NCBI GenBank assembly: GCA_946886275.1
Contig: CAMPIH010000043.1
Span: 1 to 14,723, forward strand
DNA: 14,723 bases
Source: an uncultured Sphingosinicella sp.
GTDB lineage: Bacteria > Pseudomonadota > Alphaproteobacteria > Sphingomonadales > Sphingomonadaceae
Direction of reading: 5' to 3'
Shown here: in pieces, positions 1 to 6,573 of the stretch
How positions within the stretch are numbered: the stretch's first letter is position 1
Layout of the letters: each line of letters begins with the position of its first letter
The notes under the pieces: generated by a model
The model's database searches: none
The model's input: the letters and a program-made list of their open reading frames with translations, nothing else
What the model was told of the DNA's origin: nothing
Made by a program: the position numbers and the translations under genes

Positions 1-1
1 C

Positions 2-1000
2 GACGAAGTGTGGCGCGGCGTGCCGGTCACCGACGAAGCGCTCACCCAGTGCATCCGGACCCTCCGCCGCCAGCTCGGCGACGATGCCGGCTCGCCCCGG
101 TTCATCGAGACGGTGCCCAAGCATGGCTATCGCTTCATCGCCCCCGTTTCGCCGGCGATGGCGCCGGCCTCCACGGTACCGAACGGGCCAGAGCCGTCCG
201 CGCCGTTTTCCGCTTCGCCCTCCGAATCGCCCCCGGAAACGCCCCCCAAATCGCGGATGCAGCTTGCGCCCGGACCGGCCCCGCTTCGGGCCTGGCAAGC
301 TTTCCTGCTCACCGCCGGTGCGGCGACCGTCGGCGGCGGCATCGCCGGTATCATCGGCGGCCTGTTCTACGGCTTTGCCGGCGCTTCCCAGCCGCTTTCG
401 CCGGGCATCGGCTCCGCCTCGGTGCTCCTCGTCCTGGTCTGTCTCACCCTTCTTGCCGCTCTCGCGGGAGCGGCCGGGGTCGGCATCGGGATCGCCGCCG
501 CCGGCCATGCCGGCGGTCGCTTCGGGCCATGGACGATCGCCGGCGCGGCTGGCGGCGGGCTCGTCGTCGGCGCGTTCGGCAAGCTGCTGGGCCTCGACGC
601 GTTCAACCTCCTTCTCGGCCGATCTCCGGGCGACATTACCGGCGCCGCCGAAGGGGCCCTGCTCGGCGCCGCGGTCGGGCTCGGCGCCTGGCTCGCCGGT
701 CGTGGCGGGACCCCGATGCCGCTGCGCCGGAGCATGATCGTCGCAGGCGCAGCCGGCGCGGTCGCGGGAATGCTGATCCCGCTGCTCGGCGGCCGGCTGA
801 TGGGCGGAAGCCTCGATCTGCTCGCCCGCGCCTTCCCCGGATCCCGGCTCCGGCTCGATCAGATCGGCGCTCTGTTCGGCGAGAACGGCTTCGGCCCGAT
901 CAGCCAGATCGTCACCGGCGGACTGGAAGGCCTGCTCTTCGCCGCCGGAATCGTCGGTGCGATCATCGTCGCCCAGCGAAGCTTCGGCGGGGAATCCTGA
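2..1000 (+). CDS. Winged-helix (OmpR/CadC-type) regulator fused to multi-pass membrane domain, 5' truncated
   Basis: The open frame runs in from the left edge, so the start and the first part of the DNA-binding domain are missing. The visible N-terminus (DEVWRG, then [19 protein letters not shown], then [14 protein letters not shown]) is the recognition helix and C-terminal hairpin of a Trans_reg_C winged helix, as in CadC/ToxR-like regulators. A Pro/Ser-rich linker of about 45 residues follows. The last 230 or so residues are Gly/Ala-rich and hydrophobic, with about six probable membrane segments and no recognised periplasmic sensor domain. By family analogy it would be a membrane-tethered transcription factor binding DNA from the membrane; ligand and targets are unknown. 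It converges with the membrane-protein gene ending at 1032. The DNA-binding assignment is firm; the role of the membrane part is unknown. Confidence 0.85.
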   Translation, partial: DEVWRGVPVTDEALTQCIRTLRRQLGDDAGSPRFIETVPKHGYRFIAPVSPAMAPASTVPNGPEPSAPFSASPSESPPETPPKSRMQLAPGPAPLRAWQAFLLTAGAATVGGGIAGIIGGLFYGFAGASQPLSPGIGSASVLLVLVCLTLLAALAGAAGVGIGIAAAGHAGGRFGPWTIAGAAGGGLVVGAFGKLLGLDAFNLLLGRSPGDITGAAEGALLGAAVGLGAWLAGRGGTPMPLRRSMIVAGAAGAVAGMLIPLLGGRLMGGSLDLLARAFPGSRLRLDQIGALFGENGFGPISQIVTGGLEGLLFAAGIVGAIIVAQRSFGGES

Positions 1001-1004
1001 GCGC

Positions 1005-1022
1005 GCCGGGCTCACGCCCGGC
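1005..1022. terminator. Hairpin between convergent genes
   Basis: A perfect 7-bp inverted repeat (GCCGGGC, loop TCAC, GCCCGGC) lies in the 31-bp gap between two convergent stop codons. Its position suits a bidirectional terminator, but there is no T-tract on either side, so intrinsic termination is not assured. Confidence 0.45.
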
Positions 1023-1031
1023 AAACTCGCG

Positions 1032-1514
1032 CTAGACCGCTGATCCTTCTTCCCGTGGACTCCGAAGCCGCTGGCTGCCGGCGGCGGGACGAAGGCCATT
1101 CCAGGCGCTCCATGTGCCGATCGCGTGGGCAAGGCCGAAGACGAGGACGATCGCCGAGCTCCACAGCAGGAACGGGTCTATCAATTCGGGCCGCAACAGC
1201 AGGATCGGCACCACCACCAGGCCGCGCGCCAGATAGATCGCGCTGATCGCGACCAGCCCGGTCCGAAGCCATGGCAGCCGAAGGATCAGGCCGGCCCCGG
1301 AGAAGGCATAGGCCGCCCAGGTGGCGAGGACGGAGGCGATGGCGATCGTGATCAGCGTCGGCCGGACGGAACCGCTTTGCGCCGCCTGGGCCATGGCCTC
1401 GCCGGCACCAAAGAACCGGTACCAGTCGGGCCCGCCGAAGGTGATGGCGACATGAAGAAGGGCCGCAGCCACGTCGAGGAGGCCGGCGGCGATGAGCCAC
1501 TTGTTCGACCGCAT
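1032..1514 (-). CDS. Small multi-pass membrane protein, unknown function
   Basis: A 160-aa protein with about four hydrophobic helices: residues near 7-25, 50-75, 83-105 and 112-137. It has a conserved-looking segment (DWYRFFGAGEAMA, then AYAFSGAGLILRLPWLR) and a basic, charged C-terminal tail. The ATG at 1514 has a strong Shine-Dalgarno (GGGGAGGG ending four bases upstream), which fixes the start. It lies 24 bp downstream of another membrane-protein gene on the same strand and is probably co-transcribed with it. I do not recognise a named family and assign no function beyond a predicted inner-membrane location. Confidence 0.8.
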   Translation of the reverse strand: MRSNKWLIAAGLLDVAAALLHVAITFGGPDWYRFFGAGEAMAQAAQSGSVRPTLITIAIASVLATWAAYAFSGAGLILRLPWLRTGLVAISAIYLARGLVVVPILLLRPELIDPFLLWSSAIVLVFGLAHAIGTWSAWNGLRPAAGSQRLRSPREEGSAV

Positions 1515-1538
1515 CGTCCCTCCCCTTGCTTCTGCCGT

Positions 1539-2102
1539 CTAGGTGGTCGGCCGATCTAGAGCAATGTCCCGATCGCCAGCCGCCCGCCGGAACAAGCCGG
1601 CGCTGATCAGCCACAGGCTGACGAAGAAGATCGTGATCGGACCGGTGAAGCCGAAACCGGCGCCCAGCGCGACGACGAAGGTTGCGGCCTGGGCGATGGC
1701 GGCGGCGAGCATCGCCTTCGCCATGCCTGCGGAACGAAATCCGGCAATTGCTGCTCCAGCCACGGCCACCGCGATGACAACGGCGTAGATCAGGTTGATG
1801 GGATCGTCCTCGGAGCCGATGATCCCGACCGCGAGATTGACCCAGATCTGAAGCAGCCCGGCGAGGATGGCGAGGCCGAGTCCGGCGCCATAGGCGATCC
1901 GGTCCGGCACCCGAGCCGCGACTTCCAGGGCAAGCCCGATCCCGGAGACAAGAATGAGAAGAAAGACGGCATCGCCGGGATCCCATTCATAGCCATGGAT
2001 CGCCCTCAGGACGACGACCGGCACGATCATCAGCGCCGCAATCCCGCCGAGAAGGCCCACCCTTCCCAGAGCCTTGGTTCGGTCCAATGCACCTGCCGCC
2101 AT
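1539..2102 (-). CDS. Multi-pass membrane protein, unknown function
   Basis: About 187 aa, predicted as five or six membrane helices with short loops. It has a short basic N-terminus and a charged segment between the first two helices (HGYEWDPGD). I chose the ATG at 2102 because GGGAG lies eight bases upstream of it. An in-frame ATG at 2117 has a poorly spaced AAGG. A TTG at 2198 would add a proline-rich non-hydrophobic leader and is least likely. It lies upstream of the 1032-1514 gene on the same strand, so the two probably form an operon. No family is recognised. Confidence 0.75.
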   Translation of the reverse strand: MAAGALDRTKALGRVGLLGGIAALMIVPVVVLRAIHGYEWDPGDAVFLLILVSGIGLALEVAARVPDRIAYGAGLGLAILAGLLQIWVNLAVGIIGSEDDPINLIYAVVIAVAVAGAAIAGFRSAGMAKAMLAAAIAQAATFVVALGAGFGFTGPITIFFVSLWLISAGLFRRAAGDRDIALDRPTT

Positions 2103-2202
2103 CTTCGTCGCTCCCATTGCCTTGCGCCGGGCCGGCTGTGGCCCGGGCGGCGGGTGAGCGTCATGAGCAAAGAGTGAGGCTTTGGTGAGAATCGCCAAGG
2201 CC

Positions 2203-2229
2203 CGGCGTCCAGGTCGAGGTTGGACGCCG
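2203..2229. terminator. Hairpin downstream of minus-strand gene
   Basis: A 9-bp perfect stem (CGGCGTCCA and TGGACGCCG around a 9-nt loop) begins about 10 bp past the stop codon of the minus-strand gene that ends at 2239. No T-run follows. It could be a weak or Rho-assisted terminator separating that gene from the next one. Confidence 0.45.
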
Positions 2230-2238
2230 ATGAGCGGC

Positions 2239-2964
2239 CTATCGGTTCGAAAGGCGCGCGGCGATCCGAAGCGCGATCGCCCGTCTCATCGCTTGCTCGC
2301 CGGCGGGCGAGCCGTAATCGGACTCGACCTGCTCGTAGCCGGCGCGGGCGACCAGCCGCTCGGCGAGGACATGGCGGCGTGCCTCGGGCATGGCCGCGAG
2401 CTCGGCCGCGCAGGCGTCGGCGACCCATTCCCACGCCGCCATCTCCGTGGGGCAATGGGATATGTCGCGTGAGCAGGGAATCGCGGGCGCAGGAGCCCTG
2501 GAAGCGACCGGACGGCACGCCGCTTGCGGCCGTTCGCCGTGCCGGTGCATCTGGAAGGCGAGCGAGGCGCTGACCCACATGCCGAAATAGCCGGCCCAGA
2601 CCGCCACCCATTTGAAGTTGGTCTCGAACGGCAAGGGCAGCTCGTAGAAGAGCTCGTCGATCGCCAGGCGGGCGGCGAGCACGAGCAGAGAGGCGGGCAG
2701 GATCGCGGCGATCGCCGAGGCGGGATTGAGGATGCCGTCCCTCGCCCGGCGCGCGATGCACGTCAGGACGAGGCCGAAGGCGAGCGCTCCGACCGTCGTG
2801 CCGAGAATCCGGCGAACCGTGAAGAGGTTGAACTGGTCGCCGAGGATCAGCTCGGTTCGCACCGACAAGGCGGCATAAGTGAAGAACCAGAAGAGCCCCG
2901 CGAAGATCAGGATGTTCATCGGCGGAAGGCGCGTGGCGGGAGGTCGGACGGACAAGCTGTTCAT
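2239..2964 (-). CDS. Membrane protein with cytoplasmic-type C-terminal region, unknown function
   Basis: A 241-aa protein. The N-terminal half has about four membrane segments: residues near 17-34, 52-70, 80-100 and 120-138. The C-terminal 100 residues are soluble, with a cysteine- and proline-containing stretch followed by an amphipathic helical region rich in Ala, Glu and Arg. AGGGG six bases before the ATG at 2964 supports the start; an internal Met at residue 16 just before the first helix is an alternative. The layout resembles a membrane input domain, but no kinase, GGDEF or LytTR signature is visible. It is the first of three consecutive minus-strand membrane genes. Confidence 0.75.
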   Translation of the reverse strand: MNSLSVRPPATRLPPMNILIFAGLFWFFTYAALSVRTELILGDQFNLFTVRRILGTTVGALAFGLVLTCIARRARDGILNPASAIAAILPASLLVLAARLAIDELFYELPLPFETNFKWVAVWAGYFGMWVSASLAFQMHRHGERPQAACRPVASRAPAPAIPCSRDISHCPTEMAAWEWVADACAAELAAMPEARRHVLAERLVARAGYEQVESDYGSPAGEQAMRRAIALRIAARLSNR

Positions 2965-3082
2965 GCGTCGCCCCTATGGGCCGCGGCCGGCCCCGCGCAA
3001 GCTCGTGATTACCGCAGGGAGGCGCCCTTTCACCGGCAGCTGCCATCGCGGCGACGGCGCCCATCGCCGGTGGGTCAAGCGC

Positions 3083-4762
3083 TCAGAAGAGGCTCCAGAC
3101 CGACCGGGACAAGGGAAGGCTGAGCACGCGTCCCACTTGCTCGAGCCGGGCCCTGGCGCGCGGTCGATCGCGGAGGGCGATGAGCCGCTCGTGAAACGGT
3201 CTCAAGGCGGGCCTGATTTCGCCCAGCTGATAATTCTGCAAGCCGTCGAGCGGGGTGTCGAGCTTGTCTTCTTCGAGTTGTGCCAGGAGGAGGGTCTCCG
3301 CCGCCGCCAGGTCCCCGACGCACAGATGGGCGCGAAGCATCGGCTCGGGATATTCGGCGCCATTGGGACGCATCCGTTCAAGCCAGGGCTCAGCTCCGGA
3401 CGGCTGCTCGAGCTGGGCGAAGGCGCAAACCGCGGCGGTGGCGATCAGCATCTTCCCATAATCGTTGGACGCTTCCGCCGCGATTTGGTCGAGCCGCTCG
3501 ACCTGGCGCAGGGCGTCGGCAGGGCGACCGGTCTCGACCAGCATTCCCGCCAGATTGATGCTCGGGCCGATAAGCTCCGGATATTGGTCAAGCGGCAGGG
3601 CGACGAGCTGCTCCATCATCGCGATCGCTTCGTCGTCACGGCCGAGAGCGATCAACGCTCGCGCCGCTTCGTTGACCATCCACATGCCGAGCCGATCGCT
3701 GGCAACGACCGCTGGAAGATCCCGGGTGAAGGGCTCGAGCAGCGCCAGCGCCTCCTCCTCGCGAGCGATGCTCCTGAGGTATATGGCACGATCGAATGTC
3801 GCATCGATCCCGCCTGGATCGAGCGCCAGCGCCTCGGCGGTTTGCCGGTCCTCTTCCCGAAGCGCCTCGCGGAGCCGCTCGACCCGGTCCATTCCCGGAG
3901 CGAAGATGTCGTCGAATCGGGGCTGGACGATGAGCTCGAGGCTGTCGCGGACGCCGGTGATGCCCGATGCATATTCGGCGGCCGTGACACGATCGCCTTC
4001 GCGGAGACTTGCTTCGAGGAGGATCGTCCGAAGCGAATCGGTCCAGCCGGGATCGCCCGGCGGATCGCCCGCCCAGCCGATGTGGAAAAGCGCGCGGGCA
4101 AGACGGACTCGCTCCGCCTCCCTCTCGCCGCTCAACGTGCGAAGCAGCTGCCCGGCGACGTCGGCTGGAACGAGCGATCGAAGCTCGGCCCAGCCGGAGC
4201 TCCGGACGGTTCGGCTGGCCTGCTCGAGGACATTCACCGCCAGCGGCAGGTCGTCCATTCGAAGCGCGGTCCACCACAGCTGGCGATAGGCTTCTGCTTC
4301 GGTCGGGCGCCGACGAAGCAATCGATCCAGCACAGTGCGCGCCTCGGCCGGCCGCTCGAGCGTGACCAGGGCTGCCAGTCGCACCGAATCCAGCCAAGCC
4401 TCGAATTCCGGCTCCGGATCCGTCCCCGCCGCGGACGCGATGCGATCAACATGACCAAGGATGGAAGCCGCATAAGCGCGGTCGGTTGAAAGCCGTTCGG
4501 AATCCAGAGCCGCCAGGGACTCCTCCGCGCCGGGCTGGATCGGGGCTTCGGAGGCCGTCGCCACCGCATCCTGCGCCTCCACCGATGCGGCTGCCGCCGG
4601 AACACCAAGTCCGAGCAGAAAGCCCGGGACGGCAAGACCAAGGCTGAAGATCATCCTGTACATGGTTTCGGGTGTAGCCGGTGCGGTGTCGGAGGCAAGC
4701 GCGGGCTGCGGCATCCGATCGCGAGGTCGAAGTTGACGAAGTTTACGCCTGCCATTCGTCAT
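3083..4762 (-). CDS. Exported TPR-like helical-repeat protein
   Basis: Up to 559 aa. A hydrophobic signal sequence (residues about 37-59, ending VPAAAAS) implies export to the periplasm. The rest is almost all alpha-helical, with TPR-like pairs such as ERPAEARTVLDRLLRRRP (about 136-153), REEEALALLEPF (about 334-345), GRDDEAIAMMEQLV (about 374-387) and GRPADALRQVERL (about 412-424). Such proteins are usually scaffolds for protein contacts; no enzymatic motif is seen. The start is uncertain. The ATG at 4762 has a good AAGGGGG but puts 36 residues before the hydrophobic core. The ATG codons at 4663 and 4654 fit the signal peptide better but lack a good ribosome site. Part of the long leader also overlaps a repeat found again at 4831-4852. 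Confidence 0.8.
   Translation of the reverse strand: MTNGRRKLRQLRPRDRMPQPALASDTAPATPETMYRMIFSLGLAVPGFLLGLGVPAAAASVEAQDAVATASEAPIQPGAEESLAALDSERLSTDRAYAASILGHVDRIASAAGTDPEPEFEAWLDSVRLAALVTLERPAEARTVLDRLLRRRPTEAEAYRQLWWTALRMDDLPLAVNVLEQASRTVRSSGWAELRSLVPADVAGQLLRTLSGEREAERVRLARALFHIGWAGDPPGDPGWTDSLRTILLEASLREGDRVTAAEYASGITGVRDSLELIVQPRFDDIFAPGMDRVERLREALREEDRQTAEALALDPGGIDATFDRAIYLRSIAREEEALALLEPFTRDLPAVVASDRLGMWMVNEAARALIALGRDDEAIAMMEQLVALPLDQYPELIGPSINLAGMLVETGRPADALRQVERLDQIAAEASNDYGKMLIATAAVCAFAQLEQPSGAEPWLERMRPNGAEYPEPMLRAHLCVGDLAAAETLLLAQLEEDKLDTPLDGLQNYQLGEIRPALRPFHERLIALRDRPRARARLEQVGRVLSLPLSRSVWSLF
4728..4749. repeat. Imperfect repeat copy B (GTT[G/T]AC-type units)
   Basis: This 22-bp stretch matches 4831-4852 at 18 of 22 positions. 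Both contain two tandem 9-bp units ending in GTT-pyrimidine/G-AC. This copy falls in the first codons of the TPR-like gene if that gene starts at 4762, or in its leader if it starts downstream. Confidence 0.5.
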
Positions 4763-4830
4763 GCAGCCCCCTTGGGATCATGACAACTGGCACGGAGCAA
4801 GCGGCCGTCGGCCGAGTCCGGGAAGCTTCG

Positions 4831-4852
4831 CGAAGTTCACAAGGTTCACGCC
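4831..4852. repeat. Imperfect repeat copy A (GTTCAC-type units)
   Basis: The second copy of the repeat at 4728-4749, about 103 bp away, lies in the gap between the S24 repressor gene and the TPR-like gene. It contains AAGTTCACA followed by AGGTTCACG, a 9-bp tandem. It could be a protein-binding site or part of a dispersed repeat; the sequence alone does not decide. Confidence 0.5.
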
Positions 4853-4880
4853 CTCCATGGCGTTTTCATCCGCCGGACGT

Positions 4881-5450
4881 CTAGAGGTTCGACACTTTCT
4901 TTCGGACCCGTCCGACCAGGGTGAAGCCCTGGCGGCCGATGAAGATCGTCTGGTGGCTCGGATTGCTCGAGCAGGGCGCAAGGCGGGCGGGATTGTCGAG
5001 ATATTGCTTGAAGGTCGTCTCGCCCTCGGCGTTGCGGACGACATAATATTTGCCGGCGATGAGATCCATGTCCCTGGGATCGACGATGACCTGCTCTCCG
5101 GCCGCGGCGACCTGGTCCATCGAATCCCCCTCGACGCGGACCACGAAACTGTCGCGGCTGAGGCTTCGATCGGGCGCCGGGACCCAGTCGGTCACCCCTT
5201 CGAATCCGTCGCGCCACGCACCCGCCGAGACGAGGCCGACGACGGGAAGCATCGGCGGTCGATCGCTGTCGGGCACCTCGTCCCTGATCCCGAAATAACG
5301 GCGGAGCCGGTTGGCCTCGTCGAGCTTGAGCTGGCGCTTGCCCTTGAGCGTCTTGGAAAGCTTGTCGGGCGTGATCCCGAGCAGCCGGGCGATCCCCGCC
5401 TGGCTCTCCTTGCGCTCGGCCATCAGCCGCTTGAGCCGGTCGACGTCCAT
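4881..5450 (-). CDS. HTH-S24 (LexA/CI-type) repressor, probably self-cleaving
   Basis: A 189-aa protein. Residues about 4-55 form an XRE-type helix-turn-helix (QAGIARLLGITPDKLSKTLKGKRQ). Residues about 68-189 form an S24 peptidase domain. The catalytic dyad is visible as Ser110 in VEGDSM and Lys148 in TTFKQY, and an Ala76-Gly77 cleavage site sits in VSAGAW. The spacing, 34 residues from cleavage site to Ser and 38 from Ser to Lys, is close to that of LexA. By family it would repress from the operators and be inactivated by autocleavage, perhaps with RecA filament help after DNA damage. The start has only a tightly spaced AGAGG. It is divergent from the gene at 5567 and shares its control region. 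It is not LexA itself in HTH type; it is more phage-repressor-like. Confidence 0.9.
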   Translation of the reverse strand: MDVDRLKRLMAERKESQAGIARLLGITPDKLSKTLKGKRQLKLDEANRLRRYFGIRDEVPDSDRPPMLPVVGLVSAGAWRDGFEGVTDWVPAPDRSLSRDSFVVRVEGDSMDQVAAAGEQVIVDPRDMDLIAGKYYVVRNAEGETTFKQYLDNPARLAPCSSNPSHQTIFIGRQGFTLVGRVRKKVSNL

Positions 5451-5482
5451 CGCCTCTGTTCCGGTGCTTGCCGATCATGATA

Positions 5483-5497
5483 TTGCGATTATCGCAA
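5483..5497. promoter_or_regulatory. Operator 1 of S24 repressor (predicted)
   Basis: The site TTGCGATTATCGCAA is a perfect 15-bp inverted repeat with 7-bp arms around a central base. Its first 14 bases recur exactly at 5518-5531. It covers the -10 box (GATAAT on the minus strand) of the predicted repressor promoter, so binding here would give autoregulation. Confidence 0.75.
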
Positions 5498-5516
5498 AAT
5501 CTCTCCTTGAAGGCAA
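5488..5516 (-). promoter_or_regulatory. Predicted sigma-70 promoter of the S24 repressor gene
   Basis: On the minus strand, TTGCCT (-35, 5511-5516) and GATAAT (-10, 5488-5493) are separated by 17 bp. The -10 lies inside operator 1. It would give a leader of about 30 nt before the ATG at 5450. Confidence 0.6.
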
Positions 5517-5535
5517 GTTGCGATTATCGCACAAT
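5507..5535 (+). promoter_or_regulatory. Predicted promoter of the divergent gene
   Basis: TTGAAG (5507-5512) and CACAAT (5530-5535) are separated by 17 bp. The -10 overlaps the end of operator 2. The -10 match is only moderate (4 of 6). Confidence 0.45.
5518..5531. promoter_or_regulatory. Operator 2 of S24 repressor (predicted)
   Basis: TTGCGATTATCGCA is identical to the first 14 bases of operator 1, with 6-bp palindromic arms. The centres are 35 bp apart. It sits between and over the -35/-10 boxes of the predicted rightward promoter, so repressor binding should silence the gene at 5567. Confidence 0.75.
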
Positions 5536-5566
5536 CGGCGCTCGTGATTCGCAATGGGAGCAGGTG

Positions 5567-6133
5567 ATGGGTGCCAAGGCCAAGGCGGCGAGAAAGAAGA
5601 GCAGGCGGATCCGGCCGGCAAAGGAGGAGCCGCTCGTCTCCCCCTTCGTCGCCCGCCACGGCGATTATCGGCGCGAGCTCATCGTCGATCTGAGCGGCGA
5701 GCTCGGCGGCCGGCGCCAGTCGATGGTTCGGGTCGTCAGGAACGCGGCGGTGACGACCGTCGACCGCTGGCTCACCCAGGGCGGCCCGGGATTCGAGGCG
5801 CCGCAGCGCCAGGCGATCGACCATGTCCGCTCGCTCTGGGCGATCACCGGCTCGGGGCCTCGGCTCACCGCCCGCTACGACGGCATCGGCATTCCCAGCA
5901 CCGCCGGCGGCGGCGAGCGCGAGAATTATCTGTCGGCGCTCCACGCGCTCGGAAACTATCAGCGGGAATTTCCACGCTACGTCTGGGAGGCGTTCGAGCG
6001 GGTCGTCCGCTTCGACGAGCCGGCCGGTGCCGCCGGATCGCTCATGGCCGCCAACAGCGCCCAGCAGCAGGCCCACGCCAAGGCCTGCGTCGGCTTCGTC
6101 GCCAGCAAGATCGCCGAGTGGCGGGGCTATTAG
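5567..6133 (+). CDS. Unknown protein divergent from the S24 repressor
   Basis: A 188-aa soluble protein. The first 22 residues are strongly basic (MGAKAKAARKKSRRIRP), suggesting nucleic-acid contact. The remainder is mostly helical, with RWLTQGGPGFEAPQRQAIDHV (about 67-87), a central Gly-rich turn (IPSTAGGGERENY) and a C-terminal segment PRYVWEAFERVVRFDEPAG, then AKACVGFVASKIAEWRG. The ATG at 5567 is chosen because GGGAG lies six bases upstream and the basic segment begins there; upstream in-frame codons would run back across the operators. The twin operators suggest it is the main target of the neighbouring repressor. The C-terminal pattern loosely recalls phage-related small proteins, but I do not recognise the family and assign no function. 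Confidence 0.8.
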   Translation: MGAKAKAARKKSRRIRPAKEEPLVSPFVARHGDYRRELIVDLSGELGGRRQSMVRVVRNAAVTTVDRWLTQGGPGFEAPQRQAIDHVRSLWAITGSGPRLTARYDGIGIPSTAGGGERENYLSALHALGNYQREFPRYVWEAFERVVRFDEPAGAAGSLMAANSAQQQAHAKACVGFVASKIAEWRGY

Positions 6134-6154
6134 GGTGTTTCCGCCGGCCGAACC

Positions 6155-6183
6155 TTGTATGCCGCTTCGTTTGACGCTATATA
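6155..6183 (+). promoter_or_regulatory. Possible promoter of the toxin-antitoxin operon
   Basis: TTGTAT (6155-6160) and TATATA (6178-6183) are 17 bp apart. The -10 lies inside the 16-bp palindrome, as expected for an autoregulated antitoxin promoter. The box matches are weak. Confidence 0.4.
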
Positions 6184-6188
6184 GCGTC
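6173..6188. promoter_or_regulatory. Perfect 16-bp palindrome, predicted antitoxin operator
   Basis: GACGCTATATAGCGTC is its own reverse complement over all 16 bases. It lies 25 bp before the antitoxin start in a locally AT-richer patch. Xre antitoxins of this family typically bind such palindromes to repress their own operon. Confidence 0.75.
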
Positions 6189-6213
6189 GGAACAAGCGCA
6201 CGGATGGCAGATC

Positions 6214-6564
6214 ATGGGACTGGCGCAATATGCCGATGACGGGCTTTTCGCCCCGCGGAAAATCGCCAGCGCCCTTCGCACGACCAGCGAGGAAGTCGCC
6301 CGAACCGCGGGCCTGGGACGCGATGCGGTCCAGCGCAAGGAGCGCGTGCGATCCGACAAGACCCAGCGCCGGCTTCGCGAGATGGTCGAGATCATCAACA
6401 AGACTGAGCCGCGTCTCGGATCGGCCCTGATGGCCTATGCCTGGTATCGTTCTCAGCCCCTCCCCGGATTTTCCGGCCAGACTGCGATGCAGCTCGTCAA
6501 GGCCGGCCGGGCGGACGAGGTGTTGGATTATATCGATTCGGTCGACGCCGGCGTCCACGCCTGA
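6214..6564 (+). CDS. Xre/MbcA/ParS-family antitoxin
   Basis: A 116-aa protein. Residues about 12-55 are an atypical Xre-like helix-turn-helix (PRKIASALRTTSEEVARTAGLGRDAVQRK). Residues about 57-113 are the toxin-binding C-terminal domain of the MbcA/ParS/Xre (DUF2384) type, recognisable from AYAWYRSQPLPGFSGQTAMQL and LVKAGRADEVLDYIDSVDAG. By family it neutralises the RES toxin by blocking its active site, and represses the operon as part of the complex. The toxin gene follows after a 9-bp gap, the usual antitoxin-first order. The ribosome site is weak. Confidence 0.9.
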   Translation: MGLAQYADDGLFAPRKIASALRTTSEEVARTAGLGRDAVQRKERVRSDKTQRRLREMVEIINKTEPRLGSALMAYAWYRSQPLPGFSGQTAMQLVKAGRADEVLDYIDSVDAGVHA

Positions 6565-6573
6565 CCGGCGACG

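Noticed and set aside
2879..4489. Plus-strand open frame of 536 codons
   Set aside because: It lies opposite the TPR-like gene, which has a signal peptide and clear helical repeats. The plus-strand product looks like a charged shadow translation.
4881..6133. Prophage immunity region
   Set aside because: The repressor and operators look phage-like, but no Cro, integrase, replication or structural gene is present nearby.
6171..6176. TTGACG as -35 of the antitoxin promoter
   Set aside because: The sequence 17 bp downstream (AAGCGC) is no -10. The pair TTGTAT/TATATA fits better and puts the -10 in the palindrome.
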